Part shown: positions 34,455-43,207 of the stretch, in pieces
How positions within the stretch are numbered: the stretch's first letter is position 1
How the letters are laid out: each line of letters starts with the position of its first letter
Assembly (NCBI RefSeq): GCF_002929215.1
Contig: NZ_PJII01000025.1
Span: forward strand, 1-64,000
Direction: 5' to 3'
From: Arthrobacter sp. ZGTC412
GTDB lineage: Bacteria > Actinomycetota > Actinomycetes > Actinomycetales > Micrococcaceae
DNA length: 64,000 nt
Position numbers and translations under genes: made by a program
Notes under the pieces: model-generated
Seen by the model: only the letters and a program-made list of their open reading frames with translations
Told to the model about the DNA's origin: nothing
Databases searched by the model: none

Positions 34455-34883
34455 CTAGGTTCCGATTTCGTGCATCTGGCTCTGCTGCGTCTCGATTTCG
34501 ATCTTGCGAGGCTTGGCCTGTTCCGCCACGGGGATCCGCAGCGTCAGGACACCTTGGTCGTAGCTGGCCTTGATGTTGTCCGTGTTCAGGGTGTCGCCCA
34601 GGATCAACTGGCGGCTGAAGACGCCGCGCGGACGCTCGGAGGCCACCAGCTCCACATTGGGCTGGGTGGGATCCTGGCGTTCCGCCCGGACCGTGAGGAC
34701 GTTGCGTTCAACGTTCAGGTCCAGCGAATTAAGCTTGACGCCCGGAAGATCGAAGGCCACCACAAACTCCCCGTCTTCCTGCCATGCATCCATAGGCATG
34801 GCGGCCGGACGGGCGGCAGTTCCGAAGACCTGCTGCGTGAGCCGGTCCAGCTCACGGAACGGGTCCGTGCGCATTAACATCAT
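34455..34883 (-). CDS. Hsp20/alpha-crystallin small heat-shock protein
   Basis: This 142-aa protein begins with [15 protein letters not shown] and contains the alpha-crystallin domain (about residues 40-130) with [26 protein letters not shown] and the conserved GVLTLRIPV. It binds unfolding proteins and prevents aggregation. The ATG at 34883 has AAGGAG 6 nt upstream; an adjacent in-frame ATG is 3 nt later. It is divergent from an HspR-like MerR gene, with a palindromic operator candidate between them, which suggests repression lifted by heat or denatured protein. Confidence 0.95.
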   Translation of the reverse strand: MMLMRTDPFRELDRLTQQVFGTAARPAAMPMDAWQEDGEFVVAFDLPGVKLNSLDLNVERNVLTVRAERQDPTQPNVELVASERPRGVFSRQLILGDTLNTDNIKASYDQGVLTLRIPVAEQAKPRKIEIETQQSQMHEIGT

Positions 34884-34923
34884 TTCCCACTCCTTCAGCT
34901 TGTTAGATGTTGGATCGGTATCA

Positions 34924-34954
34924 TATCCACCCCCACGATCTATAGTGGTGGATA
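34924..34954. promoter_or_regulatory. Candidate operator between hsp20 and the HspR-like gene
   Basis: TATCCAC (34924-34930) and GTGGATA (34948-34954) form an inverted repeat, extended inside by CCAC/GTGG, in the divergent promoter region. This is not the classical HAIR sequence (CTTGAGT-N7-ACTCAAG). It is a plausible MerR/HspR-like binding site for both promoters. Confidence 0.6.
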
Positions 34955-35019
34955 CAGATTTTTTATAACACCTGAAAAACACTGAAGCAAGACTCATCAC
35001 AGTTTTTTGGAGACAACAG

Positions 35020-35346
35020 ATGGCAGAACGGGAAGAAGGACGGGCCCCAGTGCCCGCAAAGGGTCGCGCACTGTATGCCATCTCTGTGGCGGCGAAGCTG
35101 GCAGGCACAGGCCAGCAGAACATCCGGCTCTATGAGACGCGGGGCCTGCTGACGCCGTCGCGCACTTCCGGCGGCACGCGGCAGTACAGTGACGCGGATA
35201 TCGCGGTGCTGCTTCGGATCGGGGAACTCCTGGAACAGGGCCTGAACCTCGCCGGCGTAGCCAAGGTGCTGGAACTCGAGGAAGCCAACGTCAAGCTCCA
35301 TCTTGCCCTCAAACGGGCCCGGGCCCGGGCCCGGCCGCCCGCCTAA
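35020..35346 (+). CDS. HspR-like MerR-family regulator
   Basis: This 108-aa protein has a MerR-type winged helix at residues 18-85: [20 protein letters not shown] then [21 protein letters not shown], with a short dimerisation helix and a basic Arg/Ala tail. HspR regulators repress dnaK and small heat-shock genes. Its divergence from hsp20 supports this role, though it lacks nearby dnaK/grpE genes. The ATG follows GGAGA at 6 nt. Confidence 0.85.
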   Translation: MAEREEGRAPVPAKGRALYAISVAAKLAGTGQQNIRLYETRGLLTPSRTSGGTRQYSDADIAVLLRIGELLEQGLNLAGVAKVLELEEANVKLHLALKRARARARPPA

Positions 35347-35417
35347 AGGATCTGCAACCGGGAGCCGGCAGCCAAAGTGGCCGTTTGACAGGTGCGCTGA
35401 CGGCTGTTGATCCCGGT

Positions 35418-36221
35418 TCAGTCGCCCGGAGCGTCCGCCTTCGACAGTTCGCCGGTGATCCGCTCGCCCGGAATCCTCGCCGTCCGCCACGTATCCAGGG
35501 CGATGACTCCGCCCAGGATAATCAGGGACAGCGAAAGCGACGCCAGGGCATCGCTGAGCCAGTGGTACCCCAGGTACAACCGGCTCAGCGCTGCCAGCAC
35601 AATGCCGATGCCCGCCCCGAGGAATCCGAACACGGCGGCCCGCCGGTTGCTGCGCCGGGAGTAGATCAAAAAGGCGCCCACCAGCAGGAAGTCGCATGCT
35701 CCCAGGACGTGTCCGGACGGGAACGAAAAGGTGTGGTCGATGCCGAAGAGCATCTGATCCACCGGCGGACGCGACCGCCGCACAATATGGAGGATGATCT
35801 GCGAAATGATGACCCCGCTGAGCATCGCGGACGCCAGGAGAATTGGACGCCAGGCATGCTTCGCAGCAAGTCCCCACGCGACAACCACCACCAGGACAAT
35901 GATGGGGAGGGCAATGGGACCGAAGACCACGGCCAGGAAGATCATGACCGCCGTAAGGGCTTCGGACCTCAGCCCGAGCAGCAAGTCTCGAGCGGGACCG
36001 TCGGCGGCGGACAGGCCATCCGCCTGCACCACACTGATCAGGGTGGCGAGGAAGAGCGCCACCCCCAACACGGCAAGGATGATGGCTGACCGGTACAGGC
36101 CGCGCCGGTCGCCCGGCTCCAGATAGCGCTCCTCCACCACGAACTTGTCGTGGAAGACCCTCCACTTGCCGGCACTTTTCCCGGTAGCTCCGGAACCCAC
36201 TGACCCCTGCTGTCCTGCCAT
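35418..36221 (-). CDS. PAP2-family membrane phosphatase
   Basis: This protein of about 267 aa has six or so hydrophobic segments and the three PAP2 motifs: RRSRPPVDQ (KxxxxxxRP-like), FPSGHVLGA, and SRLYLGYHWLSD (SRxxxxxHxxxD). It dephosphorylates a lipid phosphate such as undecaprenyl pyrophosphate or phosphatidate at the outer face of the membrane. The ATG at 36221 is preferred because TAGGG lies 6 nt upstream; another in-frame ATG lies 6 nt earlier. It diverges from the AlkC-like gene. Confidence 0.9.
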   Translation of the reverse strand: MAGQQGSVGSGATGKSAGKWRVFHDKFVVEERYLEPGDRRGLYRSAIILAVLGVALFLATLISVVQADGLSAADGPARDLLLGLRSEALTAVMIFLAVVFGPIALPIIVLVVVVAWGLAAKHAWRPILLASAMLSGVIISQIILHIVRRSRPPVDQMLFGIDHTFSFPSGHVLGACDFLLVGAFLIYSRRSNRRAAVFGFLGAGIGIVLAALSRLYLGYHWLSDALASLSLSLIILGGVIALDTWRTARIPGERITGELSKADAPGD

Positions 36222-36359
36222 GCCCATCCCTAGGTGGTGAAGAAATGCTTAAGGGGAAGATTATCCCGCCTGCCCGGCTTTGATCAGTAGCCAACGGTCT
36301 TTCCGTCAGGGTGCGGATGGGCAGCCTGAATCGTCGTACCCCGGCGGTAGCCTGACTGC

Positions 36360-37472
36360 ATGGGCGTTATGAATGAACTGATCGATCCGCCACGCATTGA
36401 AGCGCTTACCCGCATCCTGGCGGAAAGCGCGCCAGCAGTGCAGTGGGCACAAACGGCTGCTGCCGGATCCCTGCTTGGGGACCTGAACTTACGCGCGCGG
36501 ACCGATCTCGTGGCCGAAGCCCTTGTGGCGGACATATGCACGAGTCCGGTCCCGGGATATACCACTGCATCCGTCAGCTTCCGGGCGGCACTGTCCGTTC
36601 CGGAGTTCACCGGGTGGGTCCTCTGGCCGGTTTCGGAGGCGGCCGTCACCCTCGCCCTCGCGGCAGGTGCAACGGAGGACTTCGACGACTGCCTGGCCCT
36701 GCTCGCTGAACTGACGCCAAGGCTCACCGGGGAATTCGCCGTCCGCCGCCTCCTTGCCAGGGATCCGGACCGGGCCCTGGCCGCAATCCAAATATGGACG
36801 GCCAACTGCGATGAGCACGTCCGCCGTCTCGCGAGCGAGGGCACGCGTCCCTACCTGCCGTGGGCCGTGCGCGTCCCGGCCCTCGTTCAGCGGCCCGAAG
36901 CCACCCTGCCGATCCTCACCGCCCTCTACCGCGACCCGTCGGAATACGTCCGGCGTTCTGTGGCCAACCACCTTAACGATCTCGCCCGGCATGCACCCAG
37001 TGCTGTTGTGGCCACAGCTGGTCAGTGGCTCTCCGCACCGGACGGCAACACTGCATGGGTGGTCCGCCATGGGCTCCGCACGCTCGTCAAAAAGGGACAT
37101 CCCGGCGCGCTGGCGCTGCTGGGCTTCATGCCGGCGTCGGTGGCTGTGTCCGGGCCGCGCCTCGATCAGGAAATTCTCTCGGTGCCAGGTGAGCTGACCT
37201 TTGCCTTTGAGATTGCCAATACCGGCACCGAGGACGTGCGCCTCGCGGTGGATTACCTGGTCCACTACCGCAAGGCCAATGGCAGCCAGTCGGCGAAGGT
37301 CTTCAAGATCTCAACCCTGACCCTTGCGCCGGGCGAGAGCAGGAGCCTGTCCAAGCGCCACGCGTTCAGGCAGATGACCACCAGGGTGCACCATCCGGGA
37401 CTGCATGCGCTGGAGCTTCAGATCAACGGCGCCGTGCATGGGCGCACCGAGTTCCTGCTGGAAATGGCGTAG
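36360..37472 (+). CDS. DNA alkylation repair protein (AlkC-like, HEAT repeats with Ig-like domain)
   Basis: This 370-aa protein has about 260 residues of helical HEAT-like repeats, including CDEHVRRLASEGTRPYLPWA and DPSEYVRRSVANHLNDLAR, which are typical of AlkC/AlkD glycosylases that excise cationic alkylated bases. It ends in a beta-rich domain of about 100 residues (ELTFAFEIANTGTEDVRLAVDY) resembling the C-terminal Ig-like domain of the longer AlkC proteins. It probably removes 3-methyladenine-type lesions. It is monocistronic. The next gene converges on it with only 34 nt between stop codons. Confidence 0.85.
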   Translation: MGVMNELIDPPRIEALTRILAESAPAVQWAQTAAAGSLLGDLNLRARTDLVAEALVADICTSPVPGYTTASVSFRAALSVPEFTGWVLWPVSEAAVTLALAAGATEDFDDCLALLAELTPRLTGEFAVRRLLARDPDRALAAIQIWTANCDEHVRRLASEGTRPYLPWAVRVPALVQRPEATLPILTALYRDPSEYVRRSVANHLNDLARHAPSAVVATAGQWLSAPDGNTAWVVRHGLRTLVKKGHPGALALLGFMPASVAVSGPRLDQEILSVPGELTFAFEIANTGTEDVRLAVDYLVHYRKANGSQSAKVFKISTLTLAPGESRSLSKRHAFRQMTTRVHHPGLHALELQINGAVHGRTEFLLEMA

Positions 37473-37506
37473 TTCCTGCTGCGATGGCCCAGTTCGTGCC
37501 CGGAGC

Positions 37507-39408
37507 CTAGAACGAACCAGTGGTGAACTGCCAGGTCCTGCCTGCGAACGGGTTCCCGGCAAGGTCGCGCACGCCGGCGCTGCCGCCGGTCACCGTCACG
37601 GTGTACTTGGTCCTGGCGGCCAATGCCTGCTGGGGGTCAAGGATCCACTCATTGGTGGTGGCGTTCCGGAAAACGGCCGCCGGCACCACGGCACCGGTAG
37701 CGGCATTCTTCACCGTGAAGGTGGTTCCGTTGACCCCCTGGACGGCCTCATTGAAGGCAACGCTGATGTTGTTTGTCCGGCGTACCAGCAGTGCCTTGCT
37801 GCCGGGGGTGTAGCCGGTGACCACGGGCGCGGCACCGGTAACAAAGCTCCAGCTGGTGGCCGCCAGCGGGGTTCCTGCGCTGTCACGGATGGCCGAGGCG
37901 CCGCCCACCAGCGTGGCCGTGTAGCGGGTGTCCGTGGCCAGGCCGGCGGCCGGGTTAAGGGTGGCGGTGCGGGTGGTGGCGTTGTACGTGACGCCGGCAG
38001 GGATGGTGCTGCCCGCCGCGTTCTTGAGCACAAACGTCCCCGTGGTGACGCCCTGGACGGCGGCACTGAAAGTGGCCGTGACATTTGTTCCCGTTGCCGC
38101 GGCCGTTGCGTTGGCTCCCGGGGTGGTGGCGGCGACGGTGGGCGCCGGAGCGGGCGCAGGCGCAGGCGCCGGAGCGGGCGCAGGCGCAGGCGCCGGAGCG
38201 GGCGCAGGCGCAGGCGCCGGAGCGGGCGCAGGCGCAAGCGCCGGAACAGGTGCGGGTGCTGGAGCAGCAGCGCCGGCAAACAGCAAGCGGTTTGGGGTAC
38301 CGCTGGTGGCTCCGGCAACCGCTCCGGCGGTGGCGTTGGATGCCAACGCACCTGCAACTTGGGCCGGAGAGAGGGCGGGGTTCTGGGAAAGCAGCACTGC
38401 GGCTGCCCCGGCCGCGTGGGGAGCGGCCATGGAGGTTCCGGACATGGACACCGTGGCGGTGGCAGAGGTGTGGTGGGCCGAGGTGATGCCCACACCGGGG
38501 GCATAAAGGTCCACGCAGGAGCCGAAGTTGGAGAAGGACGCCTGCCGGTCACTGGAGTCGCTGGCAGCCACCGTTACTGCTCCGGGGACGCGGGCTGGAG
38601 AGTTGCTGCAGGCATCCACGGCGGAGTTGCCGGCGGCAACCACCGCGGTGACGCCGTCGTTCATAACAGCCTGGATGGCCGCATCAACAGCGGAGCTGGC
38701 GGCGCCGCCCAGGCTGAGGTTGGCCACTGCCGGCGTCCCGGCCGTGTGGTGGGCGGCGATCCAGTCCAGGCCCGCCACCACGTCCGAGTTGTAGCCGGAG
38801 CCGTTGCAGTCGAGCACACGGACCGGCACCACGGTGGCGGCCTTGGCCACACCGTAGGTGGATCCGGCCACCGATCCGGCCACGTGGGTGCCATGTCCGT
38901 TGCAGTCGCTCGAGCCCCGGCCGTCAGCTACGGCGGACCAGCCTGCTGCCACCCGGCCGCCGAAATCTGCGTGCGAGGCAAGGACACCGGTGTCCACAAC
39001 ATAGGCACTCACACCTGCTCCGGATGCCGTCCAGGAGTAGGACCCGGACAAGGGCAAGGACCTCTGGTCCACCCGGTCCAGGCCCCAGGGTGCAGGCTGC
39101 TGGGATGCGGAGAGACTGACGGGTGCATCGACCTCCACCGAGACCACGCGGCCGGAGCGTGCCAGCGCAGCCGCCTGTGCTGGATGGGCATTCACCACTG
39201 CGCCACGGAAGGCGTGGGCAAAGGTACGGCCGACGGCAAGTCCCTGCCCCCGCATTCCGGCCACCTCTGCGGCAACATCTGTGTTCGCTGCGTAGTGGAC
39301 GATGTAGCGGCCCGCTGCTCCGGCATTAGCCGGCGGAGCAGCTGATGCCGGCACGGCGGCTGCGTGAAGGGCGAAGGCGGTAACCAGCACTGCTGCGGCG
39401 GGCAGCAC
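37507..39408 (-). CDS. Secreted S8 (subtilisin-like) serine peptidase with SbsA/Big_5-like C-terminal domains
   Basis: This 633-aa protein has an Ala-rich export signal (residues 1-24) and an inhibitor I9-like propeptide (about 30-95). The catalytic domain has [10 protein letters not shown] (Asp), NGHGTHVAG (His), the ANLSLGG and AAGNS oxyanion regions and [14 protein letters not shown] (Ser). A long Ala-Pro linker (about 385-420) follows, then two Ig-like domains of the SbsA/Big_5 type, each ending in a SW/TWxFxTG motif. The start is a GTG at 39408: no ATG, GTG or TTG lies between it and the upstream in-frame stop, yet no good ribosome-binding site precedes it and the signal lacks basic residues, so the N-terminus is uncertain. 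Confidence 0.9.
   Translation of the reverse strand: MLPAAAVLVTAFALHAAAVPASAAPPANAGAAGRYIVHYAANTDVAAEVAGMRGQGLAVGRTFAHAFRGAVVNAHPAQAAALARSGRVVSVEVDAPVSLSASQQPAPWGLDRVDQRSLPLSGSYSWTASGAGVSAYVVDTGVLASHADFGGRVAAGWSAVADGRGSSDCNGHGTHVAGSVAGSTYGVAKAATVVPVRVLDCNGSGYNSDVVAGLDWIAAHHTAGTPAVANLSLGGAASSAVDAAIQAVMNDGVTAVVAAGNSAVDACSNSPARVPGAVTVAASDSSDRQASFSNFGSCVDLYAPGVGITSAHHTSATATVSMSGTSMAAPHAAGAAAVLLSQNPALSPAQVAGALASNATAGAVAGATSGTPNRLLFAGAAAPAPAPVPALAPAPAPAPAPAPAPAPAPAPAPAPAPAPAPAPTVAATTPGANATAAATGTNVTATFSAAVQGVTTGTFVLKNAAGSTIPAGVTYNATTRTATLNPAAGLATDTRYTATLVGGASAIRDSAGTPLAATSWSFVTGAAPVVTGYTPGSKALLVRRTNNISVAFNEAVQGVNGTTFTVKNAATGAVVPAAVFRNATTNEWILDPQQALAARTKYTVTVTGGSAGVRDLAGNPFAGRTWQFTTGSF
38142..38261. 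repeat. 24-bp tandem repeat encoding the Ala-Pro linker
   Basis: Four near-identical 24-bp units start at 38142, 38166, 38190 and 38214, followed by a degenerate fifth. On the minus strand they encode APAPAPAP repeats in the linker between the subtilisin domain and the C-terminal Ig-like domains. Copy number may vary between strains. Confidence 0.85.
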
Positions 39409-39495
39409 AAAGTATGGAGTGCGAATTTTGGGGTCCTTGCTTCGGCGTTGCGGGCTGCGCGGGCAGGTAGATCATCCGCCCTACCAAAAGACTAG

Positions 39496-39522
39496 GACCC
39501 GTTTCCGCACCGGAACCGGGTC
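39496..39522 (-). terminator. Hairpin after the epimerase gene
   Basis: Arms 39496-39507 and 39511-39522 pair at 11 of 12 positions around a 3-nt loop, between the epimerase stop codon and the subtilisin gene on the minus strand. Confidence 0.65.
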
Positions 39523-39575
39523 TTTGCAGGATCCTGTGCCAACCCTTTGGGATTCCTGCGGCTGGACGCCAGGGG

Positions 39576-40448
39576 TCAGATTGAGGCTCCCGCGGGGATG
39601 TTCGGCTGGTGGTTCCGCCAGGAGTATTCGGGCTCAAAATTGAGCAGGCGCCTGGCCTTGTCAATGGACAGCATGGTCTCGTGCTCGCCAAGGTCCTTGG
39701 TGACTTTGACGGCGGGGAACACCTCCGCCGCCAGTTCCGCGCTGGACCGGTTCATCACCGTGTCCGCGTTGGCGATGATGTACGCTTCGAAGCCCGGCTT
39801 GGCGTTTTCGAGCGCGCGGACCACGGCCTGCGCGCCGTCGCGGCCGTCGATGTAGCTCCAGAGGTTCCATTTCCGCAGCGTGGCATCGGCGTTGAACGCG
39901 GGAAACCCGTCGTAGTCCTCAACGTCCATGACGTTGGAGAACCGGAGGCCGGAGATGCTCAGCTCGGGGTCCCACCGCGTCAGCTCCATAGCCATCTGTT
40001 CCTCGAGGTGCTTCACCAGCGAGTAGGTGCTCTCCGGCCGGGCGGGGTACTCCTCGTCAACGGGAATGTAGGGCGGGTCGACGTCGAACGGCAGTCCCAG
40101 CACTGTCTCGCTCGAGGCGTAGACTACCTTCTTGATTCCGGCCCGCCGGGCTGCCTGAAACACGTTGTAGGTGGCGAGCATATTGTTCTCGAACGTGGCG
40201 GCGTCCGGGATGATGCCGGGCGCGGGAACGGCACCGAGGTGGACCACTGCGTCGAACCCGCCGTGCCGGTCGTCCAGGCCGAGCAGGACATCCACAACCT
40301 CGCCGTAGTTTCGGAGGTCCACCACCACCAGCCCGGGGTTCCGCTCCCCCGCGCGGTCAAGGTTGAGCACCTGGTGCCCGTCGCCGGTGAGTCTGCGCAC
40401 CACGTGCCGCCCCAGCTTTCCGCTTCCTCCGGTTACTGCCACCCTCAT
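39576..40448 (-). CDS. NAD-dependent epimerase/dehydratase family protein
   Basis: This 290-aa extended short-chain dehydrogenase has the Rossmann motif VAVTGGSGKLGRHVV, VDLRN for ribose contact, HLGAVPAPG, an ASSETV serine and YSLVK (YxxxK) catalytic residues. The sugar or sugar-nucleotide substrate is not evident. Its ATG overlaps the stop codon of the adenylate kinase-like gene (ATGA), so the two are translated together, an unusual pairing. Confidence 0.9.
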   Translation of the reverse strand: MRVAVTGGSGKLGRHVVRRLTGDGHQVLNLDRAGERNPGLVVVDLRNYGEVVDVLLGLDDRHGGFDAVVHLGAVPAPGIIPDAATFENNMLATYNVFQAARRAGIKKVVYASSETVLGLPFDVDPPYIPVDEEYPARPESTYSLVKHLEEQMAMELTRWDPELSISGLRFSNVMDVEDYDGFPAFNADATLRKWNLWSYIDGRDGAQAVVRALENAKPGFEAYIIANADTVMNRSSAELAAEVFPAVKVTKDLGEHETMLSIDKARRLLNFEPEYSWRNHQPNIPAGASI

Positions 40449-41038
40449 GCGCGTTCTCCTTTTTCGTTGATGAAGCGTTCGACGGCGGTGATCGCAAGTT
40501 TGGTGATGTCGCCGGGGTCGCCGCTGCCGTTCACCGGCACCAGCAAACCCCGCCCTGCGTAGACGGACACGACTTCGTGCGTCTCACGGTGATAGAGATC
40601 GAGGCGGCGCCGGAACACGTCCACCGTATCGTCCCTGCGGCCCTCGTCCTGGGCACGCCGCAGCATCCGCTGTTCCAGCTCGGCATCGGGGGCCCGGAGC
40701 TCGATGACTGCATCGATCCCATGCCCCTGCGAGGCAAGCATATTGTCGAGTTCGAGCACTTGGGGCGCGGTGCGCGGGTAGCCGTCCAGAAGAAAGCCGG
40801 CCTGGACGTCGGCGTCAAGGAGCCGGTCCTTGACCAGGGCGTTGGTGAGGTGGTCCGGTACGAAGTCGCCGTCGTCGAGGTACTTTGCGGCTTCATTGCC
40901 CAGTTCCGTCTGCCGGCCGACATTGCTGCGGAAGATTTCACCCGTAGAGACGGCGGGGATGCCGAAGTGCCGGGCGAGGTTCTCCGCCTGCGTACCCTTG
41001 CCGGAGCCTGGCGGACCGATGATGAGCAATCTGGTCAA
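40445..41038 (-). CDS. Adenylate kinase-like nucleoside monophosphate kinase
   Basis: This 197-aa protein has the P-loop IIGPPGSGKGTQAENLARHFGIP, the STGEIFRSN NMP-binding motif, FLLDGYPRTAPQ and RRAQDEGRRDDT in the short LID, so it is an adenylate kinase of the short (no zinc LID) type. It starts at TTG 41038 with GGAGGG 8 nt upstream; conserved sequence begins exactly there. The housekeeping adk normally lies with secY in the ribosomal protein cluster, so this is probably a second copy or a paralogue. It is coupled by ATGA overlap to an epimerase gene. Confidence 0.9.
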   Translation of the reverse strand: MTRLLIIGPPGSGKGTQAENLARHFGIPAVSTGEIFRSNVGRQTELGNEAAKYLDDGDFVPDHLTNALVKDRLLDADVQAGFLLDGYPRTAPQVLELDNMLASQGHGIDAVIELRAPDAELEQRMLRRAQDEGRRDDTVDVFRRRLDLYHRETHEVVSVYAGRGLLVPVNGSGDPGDITKLAITAVERFINEKGERA

Positions 41039-41163
41039 GTTTCTGTCCCTCCATAGCGCAGCAAACGCTGGTTTCCGGGTCCGGCACCGGCAGCGCCGGC
41101 GCGTGCCCCATTCTGCCTGTAATGCCCGTTCCAGCGCCAGCGCCCGCGTACCCACGCCGCGTC

Positions 41164-41176
41164 AAAACGACGTTTT
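41164..41176. promoter_or_regulatory. 13-nt palindrome in the divergent promoter region
   Basis: AAAACGACGTTTT is palindromic around a central A. It lies about midway between the TTG start of the adenylate kinase-like gene and the GAF-ANTAR gene, next to an AT-rich TATATACTT stretch, and could bind a regulator of either gene. Confidence 0.35.
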
Positions 41177-41289
41177 CCGGCCCCACAGGATGTATATACT
41201 TCTGAGTATCGGTTTAGCAGCAGGCCGTTGGAGAGTTCGTCGATCCAGCGAGCATTGCTGCCTCCCGCCCCCCGTTGGGCGGACGGAGC

Positions 41290-42078
41290 ATGTTACCTGC
41301 TCGTTTTGACCTGAGCGAATGGCACAGAGAAACCGTGGCCAGCGAGTCAACTGCAAAAACTGATACATCTGTTACTGAGCACCTGCATGAACTTGTCCTC
41401 AACAGCTCCGACGTTGAGGACTTCCTTAACGAACTCGCGCAGGTGGCCGCCCGCAATCTGTCCGAGCCCGGCGACGAGATCCTGTGCGCCATAACCCTGC
41501 TGCGGCATCGGAAAGCCGCCACGGTGGCCAGCAGCAGCCCGGCCGCCGAGGCCGTTGCGCGCCTTGAGTACGAGTTCAACGAAACGCCCAGCATGACAGC
41601 CTCCACCAGCCAGGAGACCGTCCAGGTGCCGGAAATCCGCGAGGACGGCCAATGGCCTGAATACTCCGCGGCGTTGCTGGGCGAGGGCGTCCGCTCAGTC
41701 CTGGCGCTGCCCTTCCAGCTGGAAGGGGAGACCAAGGCTGCGTTGCTGCTGTACTCGGGCCGGCCCAACCGTTTTGAAGAACGTCTGCTCAAGTTCGCCG
41801 AAGACTTCGTCAGCCAGACCTCCCTCGCGCTCCGGCTCGCCGTCCGCTTTGCGCATTACAGTGAGACCGCGGCAAACCTGCGGGCCACCCTGGAATCGCG
41901 CACAGTGATCGACATGGCCGTGGGCATCATCATGGCCCAGAGCAGGTGCAGCCAGCTCGACGCCTTCGAGATTTTGAAGACCGCGTCCAGCACCCGCAAT
42001 TCGAAGCTGCATGAGGTTGCCACGGCGGTGGTCAACTCCCTGGGCCAGGGCCGGGCGCGCACTCATTACGACGGATAG
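41290..42078 (+). CDS. GAF-ANTAR domain protein (RNA-binding antiterminator)
   Basis: This 262-aa protein has an N-terminal GAF domain (about residues 30-185; VRSVLALPFQLEGETKAALLLYSG) and a C-terminal ANTAR domain (about 198-255; LESRTVIDMAVGIIMAQ, then AFEILKTASSTRNSKLHEVA). ANTAR domains bind paired hexaloop RNA hairpins and prevent termination; the GAF part senses a small molecule. The ATG at 41290 gives the longest plausible protein; a GTG at 41338 is an alternative start. A single receiver-domain protein is encoded 98 nt downstream. Confidence 0.9.
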   Translation: MLPARFDLSEWHRETVASESTAKTDTSVTEHLHELVLNSSDVEDFLNELAQVAARNLSEPGDEILCAITLLRHRKAATVASSSPAAEAVARLEYEFNETPSMTASTSQETVQVPEIREDGQWPEYSAALLGEGVRSVLALPFQLEGETKAALLLYSGRPNRFEERLLKFAEDFVSQTSLALRLAVRFAHYSETAANLRATLESRTVIDMAVGIIMAQSRCSQLDAFEILKTASSTRNSKLHEVATAVVNSLGQGRARTHYDG

Positions 42079-42176
42079 CAGCCCGGCGTCAGGCCTCTTC
42101 GCTGGCTCGCCCGCCACTGTTACCTGCGCACTGGGACCGCGGCGGTAGACTGATGCCAACTTTGCCGGGGGCTCCA

Positions 42177-42584
42177 ATGAAAAAGAAGCGTGTCTGCCTC
42201 GTCGTTGAGGACAACGACGATATCCGCGGACTGATTACGATGGTCCTGACCCGCGCAGGATTCCAGGTGCGGGCCGTCGGCACTGGTGCAGAGGGCATCG
42301 CAGCAGCAGCGGACCCTGCCGTCGCGCTGGTAACCCTGGACCTGGGACTGCCGGACATGGACGGACATGTGGTGGCCCGTGCGCTCCGGGCGCTGAGCAA
42401 GGCTCCCCTGCTGTTCCTCACTGCCAGGTCCGAGAACGACGACGTGCTGGCGGGAATGGCGTCCGGCGCCGCCGCCTACCTCACCAAGCCCTTCCACCCC
42501 GAGGAACTCCAGGCCCTGGCGGAACAGCTCTGTCCGGCGCCCCTTTCACAGACGCCGCACATCTCCGGCAAATCCCTCTGCTAG
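42177..42584 (+). CDS. Stand-alone response regulator receiver domain
   Basis: This 135-aa CheY-like protein has the acidic pair Glu11/Asp12, phosphoacceptor Asp55 in VTLDLGLPDMDG, Thr82 and Lys104 in LTKPFHPEEL. There is no output domain, so it acts by protein contact. No histidine kinase is encoded in the window. It follows the GAF-ANTAR gene and may signal to it or to a partner elsewhere. The start (MKKKRV) follows a GGGGG tract. Confidence 0.9.
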   Translation: MKKKRVCLVVEDNDDIRGLITMVLTRAGFQVRAVGTGAEGIAAAADPAVALVTLDLGLPDMDGHVVARALRALSKAPLLFLTARSENDDVLAGMASGAAAYLTKPFHPEELQALAEQLCPAPLSQTPHISGKSLC

Positions 42585-42606
42585 TTTGCCTGCCTAGAAA
42601 TGAGGC

Positions 42607-43207
42607 ATGACTCCTCACCAGACCAAACTCCGTAAAGGCAGCCGCTTCCGGCGCGCCGTCACCGCAGGGGCTGTTCTCAGACGTCTCCGCCTACGAGGCT
42701 AGCCAGCCAGGCACCTCAGAGGGCACCTCCATAGGAACAAGTACGACGGCGGACACCGCGTCCGCCGGCGCCGTCACCAAGGACACGTCCTACGTCTCGG
42801 ACAGCTCGAACATCCGCATCTCTACGGTGACCACCGGCAGCGGCGACAGCACCGTCACCTACTACGTCGCCGACGTCGTGCTCGATGACGCCACCACCCT
42901 CCAGTCCGCCTTCGCCAATGACAGCTTCGGCGAGAACATCGGTGTGGTGTTCCGGGACGAGGGTGCCCGCCAGGGCCTGGCGTTCTACCGCGACGGCACG
43001 GTCAAGGTCTACGACGAAACCACCACCACCGCCGAAGAACTGCTGGCGGACGGAGTCTGGAACACCCTCTCCTTCGGTCCCTCCCTGCTGGACAACGGCG
43101 AGGTGGCCGCCGGGATCGAGGACGTGGAAGTGGACACCAACTTCGGCAACCACTCCATCCAGGGCGAACAGCCGCGCACCGCCGTCGGGATTATTGGCGA
43201 GAACCAC
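42607..43207 (+). pseudogene. Remnant of a phosphodiester glycosidase (NAGPA-domain) exported protein
   Basis: ATG at 42607 opens a basic signal-peptide start (MTPHQTKLRKGSRFRRAVTAG), but the frame meets a stop at about 42700. A second frame, from about 42670, continues with sequence typical of NAGPA-domain proteins (SYVSDSSNIRISTV, VADVVLDDATTLQSAFANDSFGENI, then GVVFRDEGARQGLAFYRDG and TLSFGPSLLDNGEVA). Between GENI and GVVFRDEG the family normally has the AINGDYYGFRxxG segment, which is absent here. The sequence breaks off after GIIGENHLV, before the conserved GYSRG and DGGGSS segments. So there are at least three deletions. Intact relatives cleave phosphodiester-linked sugars or envelope polymers. 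Confidence 0.75.

Noticed and set aside
34924-34954. Classical HAIR operator for HspR
   Set aside because: The inverted repeat present is TATCCAC/GTGGATA; the HAIR consensus is not found.
38142-38261. Regular repeats considered as a CRISPR array
   Set aside because: The units are contiguous 24-bp tandem repeats without spacers, inside a coding sequence.
37405-39345. 646-codon plus-strand frame opposite the subtilisin gene
   Set aside because: Its Gly/Arg/His repeats are the antisense of Ala-Pro and Ala-rich coding sequence; the minus-strand frame has full catalytic motifs.
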